A stretch of 64,000 nt of DNA from positions 929,501 to 993,500 of the forward strand of contig NZ_CP075189.1 of the NCBI RefSeq assembly GCF_020510565.1. The letters are read 5' to 3'. The stretch's first letter is position 1, and each line of letters begins with the position of its first letter. This stretch comes from Ferribacterium limneticum (GTDB lineage: Bacteria > Pseudomonadota > Gammaproteobacteria > Burkholderiales > Rhodocyclaceae). Of the stretch, positions 27,762 to 37,089 are shown in pieces. The notes beneath the pieces are model-generated. The model did no database searches, was not told the origin of the DNA, and saw only the letters and a list, made by a program, of their open reading frames with translations. The position numbers and the translations under genes were made by a program.

Positions 27762-29300
27762 ATGTGCGGGATTTTGGGTGTAATGGCGACAACGCCGGTC
27801 AATCAGCTGCTTTACGACGGCCTGATGGTGCTCCAGCACCGCGGCCAGGATGCGGCAGGGATCGCCACGGCGGAGAACAATACTTTTCACCTGCACAAGG
27901 GGCCGGGGCTGGTCCGCGACGTCTTCCGCACGCGCAACATGCGCGCCCTGCCGGGTAATTGCGGCATCGGCCACGTCCGCTACCCGACCGCCGGTTCGGC
28001 TTACAACTTTGCCGAGGCGCAACCGTTCTACGTCAATTCGCCATTCGGCCTCTGTCTCGGCCACAACGGCAATCTGACCAATGCCGAGCAGTTGAAGGGC
28101 GAGATGTTCCGTCTCGATCGCCGGCACATCAACACCAACTCCGATTCCGAAGTTCTGCTCAACGTGCTGGCGCATGAGCTGCAGTCGGCGGCGCATGGTT
28201 ACGAGCTCGACGTCGATGCCATCTTCCAGGCGGTTGGTGGTGTGCATCGCCGTTGCCGAGGTGCCTATGCCGTCGTTGTCCTGATCGCCGGCTATGGTCT
28301 GCTCGCTTTCCGCGATCCGCACGGTATCCGGCCGCTGGTCTATGGCCAGAACGAAACGCCGGAAGGCATGGAGTATCTCGTTTCGTCCGAGTCCGTCGCC
28401 CTCGATACGCTGGGTTTCAAGATGGTGCGTGATATCGAGCCGGGCGAAGCTGTCTTCATTGACTTCAATTTCCAGTTCCACAGCCGCCAGTGCGCCCAGC
28501 AGCCGATGTACGCGCCGTGCATTTTCGAATACGTCTATCTGGCTCGTCCGGACTCGGTGATCGACGGCGTTTCCGTCTACGAATCGCGCTTGGCCATGGG
28601 TGAAAAGCTGGCCGAGAAGGTCAAGAAATTTATTCCGATTGACGAAATAGATGTCGTTATTCCGATTCCTGACTCCAGTCGTCCGTCGGCCATGCAACTG
28701 GCGCAGGTGCTGGGCATTCCGTTCCGCGAAGGCTTCGTCAAGAACCGCTATGTCGGCCGTACCTTCATCATGCCGGGCCAGGCGATGCGCCGGAAGTCGG
28801 TGCGCCAGAAGCTCAATACCGTTGGCCAGGAATTCAAGGGCAAGCGCGTGTTGCTGGTCGATGACTCCATCGTCCGCGGCACGACCAGCCGCGAGATTGT
28901 CGACATGGCGCGTGCTGCTGGCGCGGTCAAGGTCTATTTCGCTTCCGCCGCGCCACCGGTGCGCTTCCCCAACGTCTATGGCATCGATATGCCGACGCGG
29001 GCCGAACTGATCGCCACGGGCCGCACAGGTGACGAAATTGCCGCTGAAATCGGTGCCGATGCGCTGGTTTATCAGGACATCGAGGCGCTCAAGGAGTCGA
29101 TTACCTCATTGCGCGCCGACCTGACCCTGTTCGATGCGTCCTGTTTCGACGGTTGCTACATCACGGGCGACATCGACGATTATTACCTCGATGCGGTCGA
29201 GGGCAAGCGTGGCGGCAAGGGCTCGAAGAACGACGACGACGGCGATGGCAAGGCCTCGCAGCAGCTCGTCCTGCAACTGGCCGAGGACTCACGGGATTGA
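27762..29300 (+). CDS. purF: amidophosphoribosyltransferase
   Basis: A 512-residue enzyme for the first committed step of purine synthesis. The mature N-terminal nucleophile Cys is in MCGILGVMA, the glutaminase domain holds GHVRYPTAG and GHNGNL, and the PRPP-binding motif is VLLVDDSIVRGTTS near residue 365. The C-terminal 30 residues are a Gly/Lys/Asp-rich tail (GGKGSKNDDDGDGKAS) with low complexity. GCAGGAAA precedes the ATG. Confidence 0.97.
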   Translation: MCGILGVMATTPVNQLLYDGLMVLQHRGQDAAGIATAENNTFHLHKGPGLVRDVFRTRNMRALPGNCGIGHVRYPTAGSAYNFAEAQPFYVNSPFGLCLGHNGNLTNAEQLKGEMFRLDRRHINTNSDSEVLLNVLAHELQSAAHGYELDVDAIFQAVGGVHRRCRGAYAVVVLIAGYGLLAFRDPHGIRPLVYGQNETPEGMEYLVSSESVALDTLGFKMVRDIEPGEAVFIDFNFQFHSRQCAQQPMYAPCIFEYVYLARPDSVIDGVSVYESRLAMGEKLAEKVKKFIPIDEIDVVIPIPDSSRPSAMQLAQVLGIPFREGFVKNRYVGRTFIMPGQAMRRKSVRQKLNTVGQEFKGKRVLLVDDSIVRGTTSREIVDMARAAGAVKVYFASAAPPVRFPNVYGIDMPTRAELIATGRTGDEIAAEIGADALVYQDIEALKESITSLRADLTLFDASCFDGCYITGDIDDYYLDAVEGKRGGKGSKNDDDGDGKASQQLVLQLAEDSRD

Positions 29301-29302
29301 CC

Positions 29303-30484
29303 ATGGCTGATTTGCCCGATTACCGTCCGGAAACGCTGGCTGTTCGTGCCGGCCAGCAACGCAGCCAGTTCGGCGAGCATTCCGAAGCGCTCTACCTGAC
29401 GTCGAGTTTCGTCTTCCCGAGTGCTGCGGCCGCTGCCAAGCGGTTTTCCGGCGAGGAAGAGGGCAATGTCTACGCCCGCTTCACCAACCCGACCGTCACC
29501 ATGTTCGAGGAACGCCTTGCCGCGCTGGAAGGCGCCGAGGACTGTGTCGCCACGGCGAGTGGCATGTCGGCCATCATGGCCGCCGTGCTGGCGCACCTCA
29601 AGCAGGGCGACCACATCGTCGCTTCAAACAGCCTGTTCGGCGCCACGGTGCAGTTGTTCAACAACATCCTGTCGCGCACCGGCATTACGACGACCTTCGT
29701 TTCGCATACCGATCCGGCAGCCTGGGCAGCGGCGATCCGTCCGGAAACCAAGCTGTTTTTCCTCGAGACGCCGTCCAATCCGCTGACCGAAATCGCTGAT
29801 GTTCGGGCGTTGGCCGCAATCGCTCACGCCAAAAATATCCTGGTCGCCGTCGACAACTGTTTCTGCACGCCCATCCTGCAGCGTCCGCTCGACATGGGCG
29901 CCGATCTGGTCATCCATTCGGCGACCAAGTTCCTTGACGGTCAGGGGCGCGTGCTGGGCGGCGCCGTCTGTGGTCCGAAGAAACTGACCGAAGAAGTCTT
30001 CAAATACCTGCGCACGGCCGGCCCGACGCTGTCGGCCTTCAATGCCTGGGTGCTGCTCAAGGGCCTTGAAACGCTGAAGCTGCGTGTTGAAGCGCAATCG
30101 GCCAATGCGGCGCAGTTGGCTGCCTGGCTCGAAGCGCATCCGAAAGTGGCGCGCGTTTTTTATCCCGGCCTGCCGTCCCATCCGCAGCACGAACTGGCGA
30201 AAACCCAGCAAAAATCGGGCGGCGCCATCGTAGCCTTCGAAGTCAAGGGCGCCCGCGAACAAGCCTGGCAGGTCGTCGATAATTGCCGCCTGCTGTCCAT
30301 TACCGCCAATCTCGGCGACACTAAAACGACCATTACCCATCCCGCCTCCACCACGCATGGCCGCATTTTCCCGGAAGCCCGGGCCGCGGCCGGCATCAGC
30401 GAAGGGCTGCTGCGCATCGCTGTCGGCCTCGAAGCGGTGGAGGATCTGCAGGCCGATCTTGAGCGTGGCCTGAGCCAGATCTGA
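29303..30484 (+). CDS. metZ: O-succinylhomoserine sulfhydrylase
   Basis: A 393-residue Cys/Met-metabolism PLP enzyme that makes homocysteine directly from sulfide and O-succinylhomoserine. The PLP lysine is in [16 protein letters not shown] near residue 208, and YARFTNPTV and ETPSNPL are conserved. ATG 29303 ([17 protein letters not shown]) starts two bases after purF; the longer upstream frame is an artefact of overlap. The purF-metZ pairing is common in betaproteobacteria and pseudomonads. Confidence 0.93.
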   Translation: MADLPDYRPETLAVRAGQQRSQFGEHSEALYLTSSFVFPSAAAAAKRFSGEEEGNVYARFTNPTVTMFEERLAALEGAEDCVATASGMSAIMAAVLAHLKQGDHIVASNSLFGATVQLFNNILSRTGITTTFVSHTDPAAWAAAIRPETKLFFLETPSNPLTEIADVRALAAIAHAKNILVAVDNCFCTPILQRPLDMGADLVIHSATKFLDGQGRVLGGAVCGPKKLTEEVFKYLRTAGPTLSAFNAWVLLKGLETLKLRVEAQSANAAQLAAWLEAHPKVARVFYPGLPSHPQHELAKTQQKSGGAIVAFEVKGAREQAWQVVDNCRLLSITANLGDTKTTITHPASTTHGRIFPEARAAAGISEGLLRIAVGLEAVEDLQADLERGLSQI

Positions 30485-30536
30485 TCGTCTGAATTTTTCC
30501 GCGCCGCCAGCGAGGGGGCGCAACTGCCGGATCTGG

Positions 30537-30598
30537 GCTTTTTTTTGGGTTAACCGTGTTTGCTACGGTCAACCGGAAAAAATGCCCAAAATCGAAAT
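30537..30598. repeat. dispersed 38-bp repeat, copy 4 (antisense) with a facing half copy
   Basis: The full copy (30563-30598, minus orientation) reads CTACGGTCAACCGG, then A-run, then CCCAAAATCGAAAT on the plus strand. Just before it, TTTTTTTTGGGTTAACCGT (30539-30557) resembles the last half of the same repeat in the opposite orientation. Together they can form a hairpin of about ten pairs around the loop GTTTGCT, extended by T-run/A-run pairing. It could also serve as a bidirectional transcript end between metZ and rhlE. Confidence 0.8.
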
Positions 30599-30669
30599 CC
30601 GGTATCTCCTGACCCTCGCTGTCATGTTGCTCCCTGGCCCATCCGGTCAGGCTTTATCCAAGGATTTCC

Positions 30670-31947
30670 ATGCATTTTTCCGATCTCGGCCTCAAGGCCG
30701 AACTTCTGCGCGCCGTTGCCGACCAAGGTTACGACACGCCGACCCCTATCCAGCAGCAGGCCATTCCGGCCGTCATGACCGGCCGCGACCTGATGGCCAC
30801 GGCCCAGACCGGCACCGGCAAGACGGCCGGTTTTACGCTGCCCATCCTGCATCGCCTGTCCAGCGCCCCGGCCGGGCAACTCGCCCGCGTCACCAAGAAG
30901 CCGCGCGTGCTGGTTCTCGTGCCGACGCGCGAACTGGCCATCCAGGTCGAAGAAAGCGTGCGCACCTACGGCAAGCATCTGCCGATCGTCTCGCTGGCCG
31001 TCTTTGGCGGCGTCGGCATCAATCCGCAGATCGCCAACCTGCGCCGTGGCGTCGATATCCTGGTGGCGACACCGGGCCGCCTGCTTGATCACATTCAGCA
31101 ACGTACGGCCGATCTCTCGGCCATCGAGATACTGGTCCTCGATGAAGCCGACCGCATGCTCGACATGGGCTTCATCCGCGACATTCGCAAGATCATCGCC
31201 CTGCTGCCGAAGCAGCGGCAGAACCTGATGTTCTCGGCCACCTTCTCGCCGGACATCCGCGAACTGGCCGCCGGCCTGCTGCACAATCCGGCCTCGGTCG
31301 ATGTCGCCGCGCGCAATACGGCGGCTGAAACGGTGGCCCAGTGCGTCATCGAAACCAACCGCGACCAGAAGAAGGAACTGCTCTGCCACCTGTTTGCAAC
31401 CCGCGGCTGGCATCAGGTGCTGGTTTTTGCCCGGACCAAGCATGGTGCCGATGCGCTGTCCAAGACGCTGGAAAAATCCGGGATCAGTTCGGCGGCCATC
31501 CACGGCAACAAGTCGCAGGGGGCGCGGACCCGTGCCCTCACCGATTTCAAGGAAGGCAAGCTGGTGGCGCTGGTGGCGACCGATATCGCGGCGCGCGGCA
31601 TCGATATCGATGCGCTGCCCTACGTGATCAATTATGAGCTGCCCGATGTCGCCGAAGACTACGTGCACCGCATCGGTCGTACCGGCCGTGCCGGCATGGA
31701 AGGCAAGGCGATCTCGCTGGTCAGCCACGACGAGCGCGGCAACCTGCGTGACATTGAACGACTGATCAAGCGCGATCTCGAGCGCCTCGTCATTCCGGGC
31801 TTTGAGGCATCAGCCATCGCGCCGCCCAAGCCGGTACAGCCGCCGCGCGGCGCGCGCAAGCCGCAACCCGGCCGGCCACAGGCGAAGAAAACGGCGCAAA
31901 ACCCGAGTCGACCGCAGCAGCATCACAGCGGCAACCGGCATCGCTGA
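30670..31947 (+). CDS. rhlE: DEAD-box RNA helicase (RhlE-like)
   Basis: A 425-residue ATP-dependent RNA helicase. The Q motif ([15 protein letters not shown]), Walker [27 protein letters not shown], the [13 protein letters not shown] segment and [10 protein letters not shown] are all intact. The C-terminal 60 residues are basic and Pro-rich ([15 protein letters not shown]), typical of RhlE-type RNA-binding tails. It is a stand-alone gene, with repeat-rich DNA upstream and a hairpin downstream. Confidence 0.93.
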   Translation: MHFSDLGLKAELLRAVADQGYDTPTPIQQQAIPAVMTGRDLMATAQTGTGKTAGFTLPILHRLSSAPAGQLARVTKKPRVLVLVPTRELAIQVEESVRTYGKHLPIVSLAVFGGVGINPQIANLRRGVDILVATPGRLLDHIQQRTADLSAIEILVLDEADRMLDMGFIRDIRKIIALLPKQRQNLMFSATFSPDIRELAAGLLHNPASVDVAARNTAAETVAQCVIETNRDQKKELLCHLFATRGWHQVLVFARTKHGADALSKTLEKSGISSAAIHGNKSQGARTRALTDFKEGKLVALVATDIAARGIDIDALPYVINYELPDVAEDYVHRIGRTGRAGMEGKAISLVSHDERGNLRDIERLIKRDLERLVIPGFEASAIAPPKPVQPPRGARKPQPGRPQAKKTAQNPSRPQQHHSGNRHR

Positions 31948-31949
31948 TC

Positions 31950-31982
31950 GTCAGCCACGCAGGAACTAAAGGCGTGGCTGAC
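31950..31982 (+). terminator. hairpin after rhlE
   Basis: GTCAGCCACGC and GCGTGGCTGAC form a perfect 11-bp stem with an 11-base loop, starting three bases after the rhlE stop. The following bases (TTGTCGGGG) hold no clear T-run, so it is a weak intrinsic terminator or an mRNA 3' stabiliser. Confidence 0.6.
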
Positions 31983-32073
31983 TTGTCGGGGGGTGAAAAA
32001 ACGTCTACTGTGGAAACTTAAGCCGTAACTTCATATTGTTAACGCAGTTTCTTAAGGTGTTTTGGAGGTCGGG

Positions 32074-33783
32074 ATGCCCCCCCCGCAAAAAGTCCGGCTC
32101 GGTGACCTGCTGATCCAGCAAGGCCTGCTAACCGATGAACAACTGAAAATTGCGCTCGACGAGCAGAAACGCACCGGGCGCAAGCTTGGGCGGGTTTTTG
32201 TCGAGAGCGGCTACGTCACCGAGGAAGGCATCTCGCAGGCGCTGGCTCGTCAGTTGCGGATTCCCTTTATTGACCTCAAGAGTTTCACGCCCAAGCCGGA
32301 TCTGATCAAACTGTTACCGGAAGCGCCGGCCCGGCGTTTTCGGGCGATGGTGCTCGAGCAGCTGCCGGATGGTCGTTTGCAGATCGGCCTGGCCGATCCG
32401 ACCGACTTGCAGGCCTACGACGAAATCACCCGTCTGGTCAAACGCGAGATCGACCTCGCCGTCGTTACCGAAAGCCAGCTGCTGGCCATGGTCGACCGCG
32501 TCTATCACCGTGGCGAGCAGATTACCGGCCTGGCCAAGGAACTGACCGCCGAACTCGGCGACATGCCGATCGAATTCGGTGACCTGCTCGGCCTCAATCC
32601 AGGCGCCGAGGATGCACCGGTTGTCAAGCTGCTGCAAACGGTGTTCGAGGAAGCCATGCGTCTACGCGCTTCCGACATCCATTTCGAGCCGCAGGAAAAG
32701 TCGCTGCGCATCCGTTTCCGTATCGACGGCGTGCTGCACATCCAGACCGAAGCCGACGGCAAGGTTTCATCGGCCGTCGCCTTGCGTCTGAAACTGATGT
32801 CCGGGCTGGATATTTCCGAAAAACGCCTGCCGCAGGATGGCCGCTTCAATATCAAGGTGCGGGCCAACCCGGTCGACGTCCGGATCTCGACCTTGCCGAC
32901 ACAGTATGGCGAGTCGGTGGTCATGCGACTGCTCGCCCAGAATACCGGCCTGCTCGAACTCGACAAGATCGGCATGCCGCCCCGCGTGCTCGATCGCCTG
33001 CGCCACGCGTTGAAACGCCCGAGCGGCATGGTGCTGGTTACCGGCCCGACCGGTTCCGGCAAGACGACGACGCTCTACGCCGCGCTCAACGAACTGAACA
33101 GCCCGGAAAAGAAGGTCATTACCGTCGAAGATCCGGTCGAATACCGGCTCGGCGGCCTGAATCAGGTGCAGGTGCACGAAAAGATCGATCTTTCGTTCTC
33201 GCGCGTGTTGCGTACCGTGCTGCGGCAAGACCCGGATATCGTGCTGATCGGCGAAATGCGCGACCAGGAAACGGCCGAAATCGGCATGCGCGCTGCCATG
33301 ACCGGCCACCTTGTGCTGTCCACGCTGCACACCAACGACGCCGTATCGACGCCGATCCGCCTGCTCGACATGGGCGTGCCGCGCTACATGGTGGCGCTGT
33401 CGGTCCATATGGTCATCGCCCAGCGTCTGGTCCGGCTGATCTGCAGCAACTGCCGCGAGGCCTATCCCCTGACGCCGAACGAGCATGAATGGCTGCGCTA
33501 CGAGTTGGGCAATGGCATCGACGACCACACCTATCATCACGGTCGTGGCTGCGCCCATTGCGCCAATACCGGCTATCAGGGGCGGAGCGGCGTCTACGAG
33601 TTTCTTGAAATGAGCGACAGCGTGGTCGAAGCGATCAACCATGAAGACCCGGGCGAATTCATGCGGGTTGCCCGCCAGCAGATGGCCGGCGAAACGCTGC
33701 GCCGCGACGCCGTCCGTCTGGTGCTTTCGGGCCGGACAACGGTTTCCGAAGCCATGCGCATCAGCAACCAGTTCGAGGAATAA
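32074..33783 (+). CDS. mshE: MSHA pilus extension ATPase MshE
   Basis: A 569-residue GspE/PilB-type ATPase that powers MSHA pilus polymerisation. The N-terminus carries two consecutive MshEN motifs (RLGDLLIQQGLLTDEQLKIA and KLGRVFVESGYVTEEGISQA), the element shown in Vibrio MshE to bind cyclic di-GMP. The ATPase core has GPTGSGKTTTLYAALNEL, EDPVEYRLGG, and LSTLHTND. A zinc site follows (CSNC, and CAHC about 35 residues later). ATG 32074 is chosen over the upstream TTG because GGAGGTCGGG directly precedes it. It opens the first msh operon, with mshG six bases after its stop. Confidence 0.95.
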   Translation: MPPPQKVRLGDLLIQQGLLTDEQLKIALDEQKRTGRKLGRVFVESGYVTEEGISQALARQLRIPFIDLKSFTPKPDLIKLLPEAPARRFRAMVLEQLPDGRLQIGLADPTDLQAYDEITRLVKREIDLAVVTESQLLAMVDRVYHRGEQITGLAKELTAELGDMPIEFGDLLGLNPGAEDAPVVKLLQTVFEEAMRLRASDIHFEPQEKSLRIRFRIDGVLHIQTEADGKVSSAVALRLKLMSGLDISEKRLPQDGRFNIKVRANPVDVRISTLPTQYGESVVMRLLAQNTGLLELDKIGMPPRVLDRLRHALKRPSGMVLVTGPTGSGKTTTLYAALNELNSPEKKVITVEDPVEYRLGGLNQVQVHEKIDLSFSRVLRTVLRQDPDIVLIGEMRDQETAEIGMRAAMTGHLVLSTLHTNDAVSTPIRLLDMGVPRYMVALSVHMVIAQRLVRLICSNCREAYPLTPNEHEWLRYELGNGIDDHTYHHGRGCAHCANTGYQGRSGVYEFLEMSDSVVEAINHEDPGEFMRVARQQMAGETLRRDAVRLVLSGRTTVSEAMRISNQFEE

Positions 33784-33789
33784 GCCGGC

Positions 33790-35016
33790 GTGGCCAACTT
33801 TGCCTACAAGGGCCGGGACGGTGGCGGCAACCTGATCGAGGGGGTGCTCGAAGGCGCCACCTCGGGCAATGTCGCTGACGTGCTGCTCGGTCGCGGCATC
33901 ACGCCGGTTTCGATTCAGGAGACCCGCGCCACGGCAAAAAGCGGCGGAAATATCGAGCTGATTTTTTTCAAGCCCAAGGTCGAACACGTCGATATCCTGC
34001 TCTTTTCGCGGCAAATTCACACGCTGCTCAAGTCTGGCGTGCCGATCATGCGCGCCTTGAGCGGCCTGCAGGAGTCGGCGACCAACCCGGCGATGAAGGA
34101 GGTCATTCGCGACGTGCGCGAAAGCCTCGAGGCCGGCCGTGAACTGTCGGTATCGCTGGCCCGCCATCCCGAAGTGTTCAACCCCTTCTATATTTCGATG
34201 GTGCGGGTGGGCGAAGCGACCGGCCTGCTCGACGAAATTTTCCTCCGTCTGTTCGATCACCTCGAATTCGAGCGCTTCATGCGCGAACAGGTCAAGTCGG
34301 CACTGCGTTATCCCATGTTCGTCGTGATGGCTATGGCGGCGGCCATCGTCGTCGTCAATATTTTTGTTATCCCGGCTTTTGCCAAGGTTTTTCAGGGCTT
34401 CGGCGCTGAATTGCCGCTGATGACGCAAATTTTGCTCGGTTTCTCCAATTTCATGGTGAACTGGTGGCCAGCCATGCTCGTTGGCACCATTGCTACTGTA
34501 TTCATTTTCCGGGCCTGGGTTGCCACAGCGGCAGGGCGCATGCAGTGGGAGTCGCTGGTCCTCAAATTTCCGATTGCCGGCAAGATTGTCCGCAAAGCGG
34601 CGATGGCCCGCTTCGCCCGCAGCTTCGCGCTCGGCATGCGTAGCGGTGTGCCGGTCATGCAGGCCCTGACCAACTCGTCGCAAACGGTTGATAACAGCTT
34701 TATCGCCGCCAAGATCGAAGGCATGCGCGATACCGTCGAACGTGGTGAAAGCGTTGTCCGTTCGGCCATTGCCTCGGGATTCTTCTCGCCGGTCGTGTTG
34801 CAGATGATCTCGGTCGGCGAGGAGTCCGGGGCGCTCGACGACATGCTCGAAGAAGTCGGCCAGATGTACCAGCGCGAAGTCGAATATGAATTGAAGACGC
34901 TCGGCCAGCAGATCGAGCCGATCCTGATTGTTTGCTTGGGCGCGCTGGTGCTGGTGCTTGCGCTCGGTATCTTCCTGCCGATGTGGGACCTCGGCAAGGT
35001 CGCCATCAAGCGTTGA
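33790..35016 (+). CDS. mshG: MSHA pilus inner-membrane platform protein MshG
   Basis: A 408-residue PilC/GspF-family protein with two GspF domains (about residues 70-195 and 275-395), each followed by membrane helices. It anchors the pilus assembly ATPase to the inner membrane. The start is GTG 33790 (MANFAYKGRDGGGNLIEGVL). GVPIMRALSGLQESA and GVPVMQALTNSSQTV show the internal duplication. It lies between mshE and mshF, as in Vibrio and Shewanella. Confidence 0.95.
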   Translation: MANFAYKGRDGGGNLIEGVLEGATSGNVADVLLGRGITPVSIQETRATAKSGGNIELIFFKPKVEHVDILLFSRQIHTLLKSGVPIMRALSGLQESATNPAMKEVIRDVRESLEAGRELSVSLARHPEVFNPFYISMVRVGEATGLLDEIFLRLFDHLEFERFMREQVKSALRYPMFVVMAMAAAIVVVNIFVIPAFAKVFQGFGAELPLMTQILLGFSNFMVNWWPAMLVGTIATVFIFRAWVATAAGRMQWESLVLKFPIAGKIVRKAAMARFARSFALGMRSGVPVMQALTNSSQTVDNSFIAAKIEGMRDTVERGESVVRSAIASGFFSPVVLQMISVGEESGALDDMLEEVGQMYQREVEYELKTLGQQIEPILIVCLGALVLVLALGIFLPMWDLGKVAIKR

Positions 35017-35023
35017 TGCGGCC

Positions 35024-35452
35024 ATGCGGCGCTACTACGAATTTGCGCTAGTCGTTGTCCTGATCAGCGTTTTGGCGCTGTTCATGATGCGGGCACTGGA
35101 GCGCACGCGGGTCGATATGGAAGAGGCAATGGTGCAGGCGGATGTCGCAGCTTTGCGTTTGGGACTTATGGAGGTCGTGGTTCATCGGGAAAGCGCTGGC
35201 GGCGTTTTGCCCGAGAGCAATAATCCTGTCGACTGGGTTGCGGTGCGACCGGCAAGCTATGTTGGCGAGTTGGATGCCATGCCGGGAGGCAGGTCGGTCT
35301 GGTATTTCGACCGCCAGGCGAAAGAACTGGTTTACCTGTTCCACGATGGGCATCGGGCCCGCTTTCGGATCAGTCGTAATGGAGGCATTCAAAATGCACG
35401 AGAGGTCGTTGCAGGGGTTAGCTTGTTGCGGCTGGAAGATAAACGCGAATAA
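35024..35452 (+). CDS. mshF: MshF-like pilus accessory protein
   Basis: A 142-residue protein with an N-terminal membrane helix (EFALVVVLISVLALFMM) following a short basic segment, but without the prepilin glycine-Phe cleavage site. The body is a small periplasmic domain with no clear motif. It is assigned as MshF by its place between mshG and mshB and its length. ATG 35024 is the first suitable start after mshG. It may be a minor-pilin-like scaffold. Confidence 0.7.
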   Translation: MRRYYEFALVVVLISVLALFMMRALERTRVDMEEAMVQADVAALRLGLMEVVVHRESAGGVLPESNNPVDWVAVRPASYVGELDAMPGGRSVWYFDRQAKELVYLFHDGHRARFRISRNGGIQNAREVVAGVSLLRLEDKRE

Positions 35453-35472
35453 ACTTGAGGAGGAGGGGCAAT

Positions 35473-36078
35473 ATGTCTAAAGTTATAAAACTCTCAGTCG
35501 TTAAGGCAGATATGAACAAAGAATCTATTTCCGGCAAACGTGGCCAGTTCGGCTTTACGCTGATTGAGCTGATCGTCGTCATTATTATTCTCGGCATTCT
35601 GGCCGCCGTTGCCTTGCCCCGATTTGTCAATTTGCAGCGCGATGCCCGTATCGCCAAATTGCAGGCGGCACGGGGCGGCGTTTTGGCTGCTTCGGCGCTG
35701 GTGCATGCCACGGCGCTGGCGCGCGCCGGCGTCGCTGACGCCGCTGCTTGCCCCGGTGGTGGCGGTACGGCAAACAACATCGTTTCCGGCGCGGGGACGG
35801 TGTGCACCGAAAGCGGGGTAGTCAACATGACCAACGCCTATCCGACGGTCACCGCTATCGGAACGGCAGGCCTTCTGTCGATGGCCGGCCTGACGGGGGT
35901 CTTCAATCCAACCGCCGCGCAGTTGCAAGTCGAAGGCTATACCTATACCAATGCCGGGACTGTCGCCACCTTTGGCGTCGTCGGTGCAACGACCCCGGCA
36001 ACCTGTGTCTTTACCTACACCCAGGCGGCAGCCAATGCTGCCCCGATAGTCAGTGGCCTGACCACGACCGGATGTTAA
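35473..36078 (+). CDS. mshB: MSHA minor prepilin MshB
   Basis: A 201-residue type IV prepilin. A long leader ends at GKRGQFG, and cleavage would give FTLIELIVVIIILGILAAVA, with the Glu5 typical of class III/IV pilins. The C-terminal half has two Cys pairs that could form disulfides and a Gly/Ala/Thr-rich body. GGAGGAGGGG is placed six bases before the ATG at 35473; ATG 35512 (MNKES) is a possible shorter start. It precedes the major pilin gene mshA by 25 bases. Confidence 0.88.
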   Translation: MSKVIKLSVVKADMNKESISGKRGQFGFTLIELIVVIIILGILAAVALPRFVNLQRDARIAKLQAARGGVLAASALVHATALARAGVADAAACPGGGGTANNIVSGAGTVCTESGVVNMTNAYPTVTAIGTAGLLSMAGLTGVFNPTAAQLQVEGYTYTNAGTVATFGVVGATTPATCVFTYTQAAANAAPIVSGLTTTGC

Positions 36079-36102
36079 TTTTTTAATTTTTAGGAGTTGG
36101 TC

Positions 36103-36543
36103 ATGAAAGCTATGCAAAAAGGTTTTACGCTCATCGAACTGGTGGTTGTGATCGTCATTCTTGGTATTCTGGCGGCGACAGCCCTGCCGAAGTTTGTCGA
36201 TCTGTCGAGTGATGCCCGGACTTCGGTGATCAAGGGTGTTTCCGGCTCCATGTCGGCGGCCAATGCCATGCTTTACGCCAAGGCGCAGGCAGCTGGCCAG
36301 GGCGGGGCAACCGGAACGGTAACGGTCAATGGCACGGCAGTTTCCCTGGTTTACGGATTTGCCAGTACGGCAGCGCAACTGGCTTTGGTCATGGATCTCA
36401 CGCCTCCGGCTGATTTCGATACGGCCACAGCCAACGAAATCCGCATGGCCAATGCCAAGACGCCAGGTAGCTGTAAGGTGGTATATGCGCCGGCCACTGC
36501 AACTACTGCGCCGACCTACACGCTGACCACTTCGGCTTGCTAA
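36103..36543 (+). CDS. mshA: MSHA major pilin MshA
   Basis: A 146-residue prepilin with the short leader MKAMQKG and mature start FTLIELVVVIVILGILAATA. Two Cys near the C-terminus (GSCKVVY and TTSAC) form the usual D-region disulfide. The short leader, position after mshB and the hairpins directly downstream, which often set off an abundant pilin message, support the major pilin role. TAGGAG precedes the ATG at 36103. The surface-exposed residues are Ala/Thr-rich and specific to this strain. Confidence 0.9.
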   Translation: MKAMQKGFTLIELVVVIVILGILAATALPKFVDLSSDARTSVIKGVSGSMSAANAMLYAKAQAAGQGGATGTVTVNGTAVSLVYGFASTAAQLALVMDLTPPADFDTATANEIRMANAKTPGSCKVVYAPATATTAPTYTLTTSAC

Positions 36544-36552
36544 TCAAGCAAG

Positions 36553-36608
36553 TCAGGCACGTACATGCGTGTGCCTGATCGAAGGCCTGGTGCTCTCACC
36601 GGGCCTTC
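36553..36608 (+). terminator. tandem hairpins downstream of mshA
   Basis: TCAGGCAC/GTGCCTGA (36553-36578, ten-base loop) is followed by GAAGGCCTGG/CCGGGCCTTC (36581-36608, one G-T pair, loop TGCTCTCA) and CGTCTTTGTG. The pair sits directly after the mshA stop and overlaps the annotated start of mshC. It likely acts as a partial terminator or 3' stabiliser that raises mshA mRNA above the minor pilin genes. Function is inference. Confidence 0.65.
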
Positions 36609-37089
36609 CGTCTTTGTGGCCTCCAGGAAATGGAGTCAGACCGGATTTACGCTGGTCGAGCTGATCGTGGTAATCATCCTGCTTGGCATTATGGCGGCGG
36701 TTTTCGTGCCGCGCTGGCGTGGCGGCAGCGGCTTCGAAGATCGCGGGCTGCGGGATCAGATCGCGGCCGGGCTGCGTTATGCGCAAAAGTCGGCGATTGC
36801 GGCGCGACGCACCGTCTGCGTCCATTTTTCGTCGGGGCCGGATAGTGTTGCCTTTACCATTTCCGGTGCCTACGGGGCGGCCGATTGCACTGGCGGCAAC
36901 GCGCTGGCCGGGCCGGACGGGGGCAGCCTGAACGTCGTTGCCACCGGAAACACTGGGTTCTCGTCATCGCAGACAAGCCTGGTCTTCGATGCCGCCGGGC
37001 GCCCGTCTGCCGCAACATCCATCAATATCTCCGGACTTCCTGCCGCGCTGGTGATCACCGTTGAGGCGGAAACGGGTTATGTCCATTAG
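36565..37089 (+). CDS. mshC: MSHA minor prepilin MshC
   Basis: A 174-residue (at most) prepilin whose mature end begins GFTLVELIVVIILLGIMAAVF. The body is a small GspH-like pseudopilin domain. The ATG at 36565 lies inside the mshA downstream hairpin and gives a 27-residue leader; a GTG at 36616 would give the more usual leader MASRKWSQTG, so the start is uncertain. Its end overlaps mshD by 11 bases. Confidence 0.83.
   Translation: MRVPDRRPGALTGPSVFVASRKWSQTGFTLVELIVVIILLGIMAAVFVPRWRGGSGFEDRGLRDQIAAGLRYAQKSAIAARRTVCVHFSSGPDSVAFTISGAYGAADCTGGNALAGPDGGSLNVVATGNTGFSSSQTSLVFDAAGRPSAATSINISGLPAALVITVEAETGYVH

Noticed and set aside
30582..31088. 168-codon frame with a signal-like start overlapping rhlE
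   Set aside because: Runs out of frame through the conserved rhlE coding region; its start is repeat-derived sequence.
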